This document shows positions 43,901 through 51,181 of a stretch of DNA of 64,000 bases, one piece after another. Positions within the stretch are counted from its first letter, which is position 1. Each line of letters begins with the position of its first letter. The notes below the pieces were generated by a model, which worked only from the letters and a program-made list of their open reading frames with translations, was not told the origin of the DNA and searched no databases. Both the position numbers and the translations under genes were made by a program. This DNA comes from JAFAYN01 sp963733105 (lineage in GTDB: Bacteria > Gemmatimonadota > Gemmatimonadetes > Longimicrobiales > Longimicrobiaceae), in the NCBI GenBank assembly GCA_963733105.1, contig CAVTCB010000023.1, positions 62,001 to 126,000 of the forward strand, in the 5' to 3' direction.

Positions 43901-44509
43901 GGCGGCGCGGCCACGCTCGACGCGCTGGACGAGGGGCTGGACCGCGGCGTCCGCGGGCTCCTGCGCTGGGTGCGGGCCGCCGGCGCGGCGGGGCTCCTGG
44001 GGGAGGGGAGCGCGCTCCTGGCGCTCGTCCCGCGCCCCTGGCAGGCGATGCTCGCGGGGCTCCTCCCCGTGGTGGAGCGGGAGCACCCCGGGGTCCGCGC
44101 CCGCGCCGTGGAGGTGGAGCCGCGGGGGTGGGAGGACGCGGCCCTCCGCGAGGCGGCGCGGCTGTGCGCGTCCGGAAGGGCGGGGGAGCGGGTGCTCCAC
44201 GCCCGTCCCGCCTCCGCGGGAGCGTACGTGGAGCCGCGGAGCGACCTGGAGCGGACGGTGGCGGAAACGTTCGAGCGGGCGCTGGGGATCGAGCGGATCG
44301 GCGCGGACGACGACTTCTTCGAGATGGGCGGCGACTCGCTCCTCGCCACCCACCTCCTGGCGGCGCTCAACGAGCGCTTCCGGGTGGAGCTCACGCTCCG
44401 CACCCTGTTCGAGGCCACCACCCCCGCGCGCCTCGCCGTAGAGGTGGTGCAGGCGCAGGCGGAGCAGCTCGACGACGACCTGCTGGCCCGCGCCCTGGCG
44501 GAGATGTAG
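40925..44509 (+). CDS. Type I polyketide synthase module (KS-AT-KR remnant-ACP)
   Basis: 1,194 residues, ATG preceded by a GGGAGA ribosome-binding site inside the end of NRPS 2. The ketosynthase spans about residues 14-440 with the catalytic Cys in TACSTS (181) and His in EAHGTATP and NIGHLD. The acyltransferase spans about 520-830 with GHSLGEY (Ser about 646) and HPFHS (about 747), nearer the malonyl-CoA type (HAFH) than the methylmalonyl type (YASH). Residues of about 930-1080 (RRVAVLGGAEADALVERL onward) look like only the structural half of a ketoreductase, with no catalytic NADPH-binding half, so the beta-keto group is probably kept. The ACP has GGDSLL (Ser about 1138). One malonate extension between the two NRPS proteins is the expected role. 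The stop is two bases before the NRPS 3 ATG. Confidence 0.92.
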   Translation: MTDGSSYEGPERIAVVGMACRFPGAGDLEAFWSNLRDGVESISTFTEEEMLESGVDPGLLRHPDFVPAFGHLEGADLFDADFFDFPPREAELMDPQHRLFLEQAWAALEHAGIDPDTFPGPVGVFAGSGMNGYLLNLVARYGNQAGDLLQNRIRSDKDFLATLASYKLNLRGPSMSVQTACSTSLVAVHLACQSLLDYQCDAALAGGVAVGVPLRGGYVARDGMFSPDGHCRAFDAKGAGTVGGNGVGVVVLKRLSDALADGDRVHAVILGSAVNNDGASKVGYAAPSVSGQIEVVAMARAVADVPAETVTYVEAHGTATPMGDPVEVTALAKAFNTRDRGFCALGSVKTNIGHLDAAAGVASLIKTVLALEHGEIPPSLHFAEPNPRIDLAGSPFYVADRLLPWTPPAGTPRRAGVSSFGVGGTNAHLVLEEAPREPARAPAGTAPELLVLSARTPEALERLSAATAGRLEGDPGLDLRDAAFTLQQGRRAFPHRRALVAGSTAEAAALLRGGDAARVATQAAADSDPGVAFLFSGLGTQYAGMGRELYEGEPAFRAAMDRCFSILRDGWGMDLRSVLYGAAAAPAPAGSGTDLRALLRGTGGPVEGDPLQGARWGHPAMFAVGWALAETWRSRGIEPRAVAGHSLGEYVAACVAGVFSLEDALTLVVRRAELLAPVEGRMAAATLSEPETCALLEELARDGHALWLAAVNAPRSCVVSGTPGAVEAFGERARAAGAAVLPLAVRHPFHSGLLAPAREAFRHVVASVRRRAPEVPLASNVTGAWLRAEQAESVDYWTDHLVAPVRFAECVDTLRGLGADAADEPVLLEVGPGAVLGSWARQQGARRVAASLRHAEQPGSDRAVLLDALGRLWGAGVAVDWARQGSAAGRRRVVLPGHPLDRKRFWLADGPLPEAPARVGAAEDGPAPLEALAGRRVAVLGGAEADALVERLRAAGADAVRLEPGNAPRDAEALRARGWGAGLLAVHLWPADGGAATLDALDEGLDRGVRGLLRWVRAAGAAGLLGEGSALLALVPRPWQAMLAGLLPVVEREHPGVRARAVEVEPRGWEDAALREAARLCASGRAGERVLHARPASAGAYVEPRSDLERTVAETFERALGIERIGADDDFFEMGGDSLLATHLLAALNERFRVELTLRTLFEATTPARLAVEVVQAQAEQLDDDLLARALAEM

Positions 44510-44511
44510 CG

Positions 44512-47500
44512 ATGGGCGGAAGACGGATTCCCACCCTCGCCGGGCTCGCCCCGGAGGAGCTGGCGCGGCTGGAGGCGCGGATCGCGGCGCTCCGCGGCGG
44601 GGCGCCGGACGGGGACGGCATCCCCCGCCGCCGGGACGACGGGCCGGCCCCGCTCTCGTTCGCGCAGCAGCGCATCTGGATGCAGGACCAGCTCGACCCC
44701 GGGGCCCGGCTCTTCAGCGTCCCGGTCGCGCTCCGCCTCCGCGGGGAGCTGGACGCGGCGGCGCTGCGCCGCACTCTGGACGAGATCGTCCGCCGCCACG
44801 AGGTGTTCCGCACCACCTTCGAGCTGCGCGCCGACGGCCCGGTCCAGGTGGTCCACCCCGCGCGGGGGGCGGGGACCGAAGAGGTGGACGTGAGCGGCCG
44901 GCCCGACGCCGCGGAGGAGGCGCTCCGGCTCGCCGCGGCCGCGGCCTCGCGCCCCTTCGACCTGGCGCGCGACACGCTGTTCCGCCCCCTCCTGGTGCGC
45001 GTCGGCGCGCGCGAGCACGTCCTGGTGATGCCGATGCACCACATCGTCCAGGACCGGTGGTCCTCCGGCGTCCTGCTGGACGAGCTGGCGGCGCTGTACC
45101 GGGCCTACGCGCGCGGGGAGGCGTCGCCGCTCCCGGAGCCCGCCCTCCAGTACGCGGACTTCGCCGCCTGGCAGCGGGAGCGGCTCCGCGGCGAGGCGCT
45201 GGACCGGCTGCTCGCCTTCTGGAAGCGCCGGCTGGAGGGGGCGCCGGAGTCGCTCGGCCTCCCCGCCGACTTCCCGCCCGGCCGCTCCGGGAGCTTCCGG
45301 GCCGGGCAGCACCCGGTGCGCATCCCGGAGGCGACCGTCCGCGCCCTGCGCGCGCTGGCCCGCGAGGAGGGGGGGACGCTCTACATGGCCTTCCTCGCGG
45401 CGTACGTGCTCTTCCTGCGGCGCTACGCCGGGCAGGACGACCTGGTGGTGGGCTCCAACGTCGGCGGGCGGACGCGCACCGAGACCAAGCGGATGATGGG
45501 GAGCTTCGCCAACACGCTGGCGCTGCGCTTCCGCGCGAGCGGCGCCCGCACCTTCCGCGAGCACTTCCGCGAGGTCCGGGAGACGGTGATCGAGGCGCAC
45601 CGGCACCAGGAGCTCCCCTTCGATCGCCTGGTGGAGGAGCTGCAGCCCGCGCGCGAGCCGGGGCGGATGCCGCTGATCCGCGCCTCGCTCGACCTGCACC
45701 GGGCGCCCGGGGCCGGGCTGGAGCTCCCCGGGCTGGAGGCGGAGACGGTCCCCGTCCCGGCCGGGGCCCCGGGGGTGGACCTGCACTGGTTCCTGGAGGA
45801 GGGGGACGGCGGCGTCCTGGGGGTGCTGGAGTACGACGCCCGCCTCTTCCTCCCCGCCACCGCCGCGCGCCTGGCCGACGCCTACCTGCGCCTCCTGGAC
45901 GCCACCGCCGCCGACCCCGGCGCCCCGCTGGACACGCTCGACCCGCTCCCCCCCGCCGAGCGCGCCCGCGTGCTGGAGGAGTGGAACGACACCCGCCGCG
46001 ACTACCCGGGCGGGTGCGTCCACGACCTGTTCGCGGCGCAGGCGGCGCGCACCCCGGACGCGCCCGCGCTCTCCTTTCGCGGCCAGCTCCTCACCTACGC
46101 CGACCTGGACCGCCGCTCCGCCCGCCTGGCGAACCGGCTGCGCGAGCGCGGCGTCGGCCCGGAGACGCGGGTGGGCGTGTGCCTGGAGCGCGCGCCGGAG
46201 CTGGTGGTCGCCCTCCTGGCCGTGCTGCGCGCGGGGGGCGCCTACGTCCCGCTGGACCCCGCGTACCCGCGGGAGCGCCTGGGCTGGATGCTGGAGGATG
46301 CCGCGGTGTCGCTGGTGCTGACCGTCCCGGCGCTCGCGGACCGGCTCCCCGCCGGGGTGGAGCGGGTCGCGCCGGACGCCGCCGGAAGCGACGAGGCTCC
46401 CCGCTCCGGCGTCGGCCCGGAGAACCTGTCGCACGTGATCTTCACCTCGGGCTCCACGGGGCGTCCCAAGGGGGTGATGATCCGGCACTCCTCCACGGTC
46501 GTCCTCCTCCACTGGCTGCGCGAGAGCGTCTCCGACGAGGAGCGCTCGTCGGTGCTCTTCTCCACCTCCGTCAACTTCGACGTGTCGGTGGCCGAGGTCT
46601 TCGGGACGCTGTGCTGGGGCGGGAAGCTGGTGCTGGTGGAGAACGCGCTGGAGCTGGCGAGCGTGGAGGAGCCGCTGGCGTACGCCAGCATGGTCCCCAC
46701 CGCCGCGGCGGAGCTGCTGCGCACGGGGGGCATCCCGGCCTCGGTAAGGACGCTGAACCTGGGCGGGGAGCCGCTCCCGGCCGACCTGGCCCGGGCGCTC
46801 CACGAGCTGGGCACGCTGGAGCGGGTCGGCAACCTGTACGGGCCGACGGAGGATACCACGTACTCGACGTACTCGCTCGTCGAGCGCGGCGCCGCGACGG
46901 TCCGGGTGGGCCGGCCGGTGGCGAACACCCGGGCGTACGTGCTGGACGGCGCCCTCCGCCCGTCGCCCGTGGGGACCGTGGGCGAGCTGTACCTGGCGGG
47001 CGGCGGGCTGGCGCGCGGCTACGCGGGGCGTCCGGACCTCACCGCCGAGCGCTTCCTCCCCGACCCGTTCGGCGCGCCGGGGACGCGGATGTACCGGGTG
47101 ATGGACCGGGTGCGCTGGACGGCCGGCGGGGAGCTGGAGTACTTCGGGCGGACGGACTTCCAGGTCAAGGTGCGCGGCTTCCGCATCGAGCTGGGGGAGA
47201 TCGAGGCCGCGCTGCGGGTCCACCCGTCGGTGCGCGAGGCCGTGGCCGTGGTGCGCGAGTACGCGCCGGGGGACCGGCGGATCGTGGCCTACGTCGTCTC
47301 CGACGAGGGGCCCGTGGCCGGGCTCCGCGCGCACCTGGCGGAGCGCGTCCCGGAGCACATGCTCCCCTCCGCCTTCGTGGCGCTCGACGCGCTCCCGCTC
47401 ACCCCGAGCGGGAAGGTCGACCGCCGGGCGCTCCCCGCGCCCGGGGGGGCGGGCGCGGAGGCGTTCGTCGCGCCTCGCACCCCGGCGGAGAGGACGCTGG

Positions 47501-50500
47501 CCGGGATCTGGGCGGAGGTGCTGGGCGCCGGCCGCGTGGGGGCCGCCGACGACTTCTTCGAGCTGGGCGGGCACTCCCTCCTGGCGACGCAGGTCGTCAC
47601 GCGCGTGCGGGAGGCGTTCGGGGTGGAGCTGCCGCTCCGGGCGGTCTTCGAGGCCCCGACGGTGGCGGCGCTGGCCGCGCGGATCGGCGGGGCGGGCGGG
47701 GTGGACGCCGCGGACGGGGAGCCTCCGCTGGTCCCGGTCCCGCGCGGCGGGCCGCTCCCGCTCTCCTTCGCGCAGCAGCGGCTCTGGTTCATCGACCGGC
47801 TGGAGCCGGGCTCCTCCGCCTACAACATGTCCTTCGCGCTTCGTCTGCGCGGCGCGCTGGACCCGGCGGTGCTGCGCGCCGCCCTGGGGGAGCTGACGCG
47901 GCGGCACGAGACGCTGCGCACCACCTTCGCGGAGCGAGGCGGGGAGACGGTGCAGGTGATCCACGCGCCCGCTCCCCCGGTGCTCCCCGTGGTCGACCTG
48001 CGGGGCCGTCCCGACGGCGAGGCGGAAGCCGCGCGCCGGGTCCGGGAGGAGGCGATGCGCCCCTTCGACCTGGCGCGCGGGCCGCTGCTGCGGAGCACCC
48101 TGCTCCGCCTGGGCGGGGAGGAGCACGTGCTGTGCTTCGCCCTGCACCACGTGGTGGGAGACGGCTGGAGCATGGGCGTGCTGGTGCGCGAGGTCTCGGC
48201 GCTCTACGACGCCCTCGCCCGCGGGGAGGAGGCCCGCCTCCCGGAGCTCCCGGTGCAGTACGCCGACTTCGCGGTGTGGCAGCGGGCCTGGCTCTCGGGG
48301 GAGACGCTGGAGGCGCACCTGGGCTTCTGGCGGGAGAAGCTGGCCGGCGCGCCCGCGCTCCTGGAGCTCCCGGTCGACCGCCCCCGCCCGCCGGTGCAGG
48401 ACGGGCGCGCGGAGGTGCTGCGCTTCGAGCTGCCGCCGGAGCTCTCGGAGGCGGTGTCGGCGCTCTCGCGCGCGGAGGGGACGACGCCCTTCATGACGCT
48501 GCTGGCCGGGCTCCAGCTCCTCCTGGCCCGCTGGTCCGGCCAGGACGACGTGGTCGTCGGCTCGCCGATCGCGGGGCGGACGCGGCTGGAGACGGAGGGG
48601 CTGATCGGCTTCTTCGCCAACACGCTGGTGCTGCGCACCGACCTGGCCGGGGACCCCACGGTCCGCGGGCTGCTGGGACGGGTGCGGGAGACGACGCTGG
48701 GCGCCTACCAGCACCAGGAGATCCCCTTCGAGCGGCTGGTGGAGGAGGTCGCGCCGGAGCGGAGCCTGGCGCACACGCCGCTCTTCCAGGTGCTCTTCGT
48801 CTTCCAGAACACCGACCTTCCCGCGCTCCGCTTCGGCGGTGTCGAGGCGGAGCCGATCGGCACGAACGAGGAGGCCGCCAAGTTCGACCTGGTCTTCGGC
48901 CTGCGCCCCGGCGACACGCTCGCCGGCTCGCTCTCCTACCGCACCGCGCTCTGGGAGCGCGCCACCGTGGAGCGGATGCTGGAGCACTTCCGGCGGGTGC
49001 TGGCGGGGATGGCCGCGGACCCGGGGGGGCGCGTCTCCGACGTGGAGCTCCTGGGCCCGGAGGAGCGGGAGCAGGTGCTGCGGGGGTGGAACGCGACGGA
49101 GGCGGCGTACCCGGTGGAGGGCGGCCTGGCCGCGCTCTTCGAGGCGCAGGCGGCGCGGACGCCGGACGCGCCGGCGGTCGTGTCCGGCGGCCGCTCGCTC
49201 ACCTACGCCGACCTGGACCGGGAGTCCGGCCGGCTCGCCGGTCGCCTGCGCGCCCTCGGCGCCGGGCCGGACGTGCGGGTGGGGCTCTTCGCCCGCCGCT
49301 CGCCGGAGGCCGCCGTCGGGGTGCTGGCGACGATCCGGGCGGGCGCGGCGTACGTCCCGCTCGACCCGGCGTACCCCGCCGGGCGCCTGGAGCACATGCT
49401 GGCGGACGCGGGGTGCTCGATTCTTCTGACCACGGAGGAGCTGCGGGACCGGATTCCGGAGTTCGGGGGGGAGGTGGTGCTGGTGGGCGAGGCCCCCACC
49501 CCCGACCCCTCCCCCGCAGGCAGGGGAGGGGAGAACGGCGTCTTCCCCGACTCCCTGGCCTACGTGGTCTACACCTCCGGCTCCACCGGGCGCCCCAAGG
49601 GCGTGGCGATGCCGCAGCGCCCGCTGCTCAACCTGATCGCCTGGCAGACGCGGAGCTGGCACGGTCCGCGCGCGGCGCGCACGCTCCACTTCGCGCCGCT
49701 CGGCTTCGACGTGTCCTTCCAGGAGATGTTCTCCACCTGGGGCTCCGGGGGGACGCTGGTGATCGTGGCGGAGGAGACGCGCGCGGACCCGGCCGCGCTG
49801 GCGCGGACGATCGAGGCGGAGGGGATCGAGCGGGTCTTCCTCCCCTTCGTCGCCCTCCAGCACCTGGCCGAGGCGGCCCTGGAGCGGGGGATCGCCCCCG
49901 CGTCGCTGCGGGAGGTGGTCACCGCGGGGGAGCAGCTCCGCGTGACGGAGCCGATCCGGCGCTGGCTGGGCGACATCCCGGGGTGCGTGCTGGTGAACCA
50001 GTACGGCCCCTCGGAGACGCACGTGGTCACGGCGCTGGCGCTGGCGGGCGCTCCCGGGGAGTGGCCGGCGCTCCCGCCGATCGGCCGCCCGGTCGCCGGC
50101 ACGCGGCTGTACGTGCTGGACCCGCACGGCCGCCCCGCGCCGGTGGGGGTGCCGGGGGAGCTGTACGTGGGCGGCGACTCCCTGGCGCGGGGGTACCTGG
50201 GGAGGGCGGAGCTGACGGCGGAAAGGTTCGTCCCCGACCCGTTCGGCGGCGAGCCGGGCGCGCGGCTGTACCGCACCGGGGACCGGGTGCGCTGGCTGGC
50301 CTCCGGGGAGGTGGAGTTCCTGGGGCGGACCGACCAGCAGGTCAAGGTGCGCGGCTTCCGCATCGAGCCCGGGGAGATCGAGGCGGCGCTGGAGCGGCAC
50401 CCCGCGGTGCGCGAGGCGCTGGTGCACGCGCGCGAGGACGCGCCGGGGGACCGGCGGCTGGTGGGGTACGTGGTGCCGGAGCGGGGGGCGGAGGCGCCCG

Positions 50501-50964
50501 CGGCGGCGGAGCTGCGCGCCTTCCTGGCCGGGACGCTCCCGGAGTACATGGTGCCGGGCGCGTTCGTGGCGCTGGAGACGCTTCCGCTCACCGCGAGCGG
50601 GAAGATCGACCGGCGGCGCCTCCCCGCGCCGGGTGCCTCCGTGGCGGGCGAGGAGTACGTGGCGCCCCGCACCCCGACGGAGGCGGTGCTGGCCGGGATC
50701 TACGCCGACGTGCTGCGGGTGGAGCGGGTGGGGGCGGAGCAGGGCTTCTTCGAGCTGGGCGGGCACTCCCTCCTGGCGACGCAGGTGGTCTCCCGCATCC
50801 GGGAGGCGCTCGGCGTGGAGCTCCCGGTGCGGACGCTCTTCGACACCGCGACGGTGGCCGCGCTGGCCCGCCGCGTGGACGAGGCGCGCCGGGCGGGGGA
50901 GGGGAGCTCCGGCCCCGCGCTGGCGCCGATCCCCCGCGACGCGTCGCGGAGGTGGAAGCGCTGA
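44512..50964 (+). CDS. NRPS 3: C-A-T-C-A-T, ending in a truncated C domain
   Basis: 2,150 residues. C1 44640-45920, whose catalytic motif reads HHIVQDR instead of HHxxxDG; A1 45960-47440 (code DVAMNGLTY, as in A2 of NRPS 2); T1 47490-47690; C2 47750-49060 (HHVVGDG); A2 49090-50620 (code DVQFVAQVV, proline-like, as in A1 of NRPS 2); T2 50660-50880. A2 carries an in-frame R3 repeat peptide before its YTSGSTG core. After T2 the protein reads PALAPIPRDAS, exactly how the next C domain begins in this family, then stops six codons later (RRWKR-stop). An R3 and an R1 repeat follow immediately. No thioesterase, reductase or terminal C domain is present, so either a deletion removed the end of the assembly line or release is done elsewhere. 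Confidence 0.92.
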   Translation: MGGRRIPTLAGLAPEELARLEARIAALRGGAPDGDGIPRRRDDGPAPLSFAQQRIWMQDQLDPGARLFSVPVALRLRGELDAAALRRTLDEIVRRHEVFRTTFELRADGPVQVVHPARGAGTEEVDVSGRPDAAEEALRLAAAAASRPFDLARDTLFRPLLVRVGAREHVLVMPMHHIVQDRWSSGVLLDELAALYRAYARGEASPLPEPALQYADFAAWQRERLRGEALDRLLAFWKRRLEGAPESLGLPADFPPGRSGSFRAGQHPVRIPEATVRALRALAREEGGTLYMAFLAAYVLFLRRYAGQDDLVVGSNVGGRTRTETKRMMGSFANTLALRFRASGARTFREHFREVRETVIEAHRHQELPFDRLVEELQPAREPGRMPLIRASLDLHRAPGAGLELPGLEAETVPVPAGAPGVDLHWFLEEGDGGVLGVLEYDARLFLPATAARLADAYLRLLDATAADPGAPLDTLDPLPPAERARVLEEWNDTRRDYPGGCVHDLFAAQAARTPDAPALSFRGQLLTYADLDRRSARLANRLRERGVGPETRVGVCLERAPELVVALLAVLRAGGAYVPLDPAYPRERLGWMLEDAAVSLVLTVPALADRLPAGVERVAPDAAGSDEAPRSGVGPENLSHVIFTSGSTGRPKGVMIRHSSTVVLLHWLRESVSDEERSSVLFSTSVNFDVSVAEVFGTLCWGGKLVLVENALELASVEEPLAYASMVPTAAAELLRTGGIPASVRTLNLGGEPLPADLARALHELGTLERVGNLYGPTEDTTYSTYSLVERGAATVRVGRPVANTRAYVLDGALRPSPVGTVGELYLAGGGLARGYAGRPDLTAERFLPDPFGAPGTRMYRVMDRVRWTAGGELEYFGRTDFQVKVRGFRIELGEIEAALRVHPSVREAVAVVREYAPGDRRIVAYVVSDEGPVAGLRAHLAERVPEHMLPSAFVALDALPLTPSGKVDRRALPAPGGAGAEAFVAPRTPAERTLAGIWAEVLGAGRVGAADDFFELGGHSLLATQVVTRVREAFGVELPLRAVFEAPTVAALAARIGGAGGVDAADGEPPLVPVPRGGPLPLSFAQQRLWFIDRLEPGSSAYNMSFALRLRGALDPAVLRAALGELTRRHETLRTTFAERGGETVQVIHAPAPPVLPVVDLRGRPDGEAEAARRVREEAMRPFDLARGPLLRSTLLRLGGEEHVLCFALHHVVGDGWSMGVLVREVSALYDALARGEEARLPELPVQYADFAVWQRAWLSGETLEAHLGFWREKLAGAPALLELPVDRPRPPVQDGRAEVLRFELPPELSEAVSALSRAEGTTPFMTLLAGLQLLLARWSGQDDVVVGSPIAGRTRLETEGLIGFFANTLVLRTDLAGDPTVRGLLGRVRETTLGAYQHQEIPFERLVEEVAPERSLAHTPLFQVLFVFQNTDLPALRFGGVEAEPIGTNEEAAKFDLVFGLRPGDTLAGSLSYRTALWERATVERMLEHFRRVLAGMAADPGGRVSDVELLGPEEREQVLRGWNATEAAYPVEGGLAALFEAQAARTPDAPAVVSGGRSLTYADLDRESGRLAGRLRALGAGPDVRVGLFARRSPEAAVGVLATIRAGAAYVPLDPAYPAGRLEHMLADAGCSILLTTEELRDRIPEFGGEVVLVGEAPTPDPSPAGRGGENGVFPDSLAYVVYTSGSTGRPKGVAMPQRPLLNLIAWQTRSWHGPRAARTLHFAPLGFDVSFQEMFSTWGSGGTLVIVAEETRADPAALARTIEAEGIERVFLPFVALQHLAEAALERGIAPASLREVVTAGEQLRVTEPIRRWLGDIPGCVLVNQYGPSETHVVTALALAGAPGEWPALPPIGRPVAGTRLYVLDPHGRPAPVGVPGELYVGGDSLARGYLGRAELTAERFVPDPFGGEPGARLYRTGDRVRWLASGEVEFLGRTDQQVKVRGFRIEPGEIEAALERHPAVREALVHAREDAPGDRRLVGYVVPERGAEAPAAAELRAFLAGTLPEYMVPGAFVALETLPLTASGKIDRRRLPAPGASVAGEEYVAPRTPTEAVLAGIYADVLRVERVGAEQGFFELGGHSLLATQVVSRIREALGVELPVRTLFDTATVAALARRVDEARRAGEGSSGPALAPIPRDASRRWKR
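49489..49536 (+). repeat. GC-rich palindromic repeat (R3 family) inside NRPS 3 coding region
   Basis: CCCCCACCCCCGACCCCTCC then CCCGCAGGCAGGGGAGGGGA, read in frame as EAPTPDPSPAGRGGE. It lies at the same place in its A domain as the copy at 6763 in NRPS 1, about ten codons before YTSGSTG. Confidence 0.78.
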
Positions 50965-50966
50965 GG

Positions 50967-51015
50967 TACCCCCCACCCCCGGCCCCTCCCCCGCAAGGGG
51001 GGAGGGGAGCACGAC
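50967..51015 (+). repeat. R3 GC-rich palindromic repeat directly after the NRPS 3 stop
   Basis: Starts two bases after the TGA: CCCCCCACCCCCGGCCCCTC followed by CCCCGCAAGGGGGGAGGGG. It lies 5' of R1 copy d and at the point where the last NRPS is truncated. Confidence 0.72.
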
Positions 51016-51045
51016 AACGACATAACTACAGGAAAGACAAGCAGT

Positions 51046-51179
51046 TGCGTGAGGGATGCGAACCCGGAGGGGCGAGACCCGCGCGGCTGTTTGCGCGGGG
51101 CTCGACTCCGTTAGCCGGCGTTGTTTGCCGGCTTACGGAGCCGCAGCCCGACCCCGCGCCAGGGGGGGCACGCCCGAAC
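51046..51179 (+). repeat. R1 multi-hairpin interspersed repeat, copy d
   Basis: Stems CCC-GGA-GGG, CCCGCGC/GCGCGGG and CTCCGTTAGCCGGC/GCCGGCTTACGGAG. The third stem differs from copy a by replaced base pairs on both sides (GCCGGC for GGAACG and its partner), again keeping the pairing. The last stem is imperfect here (CCCCGCGCCAGGGGGGG). Confidence 0.8.
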
Positions 51180-51181
51180 CC

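Noticed and set aside
21407..51179. R1 copies as a CRISPR array.
   Set aside because: Copies are thousands of bases apart, on both strands, with no regular spacers and no cas genes in the window.
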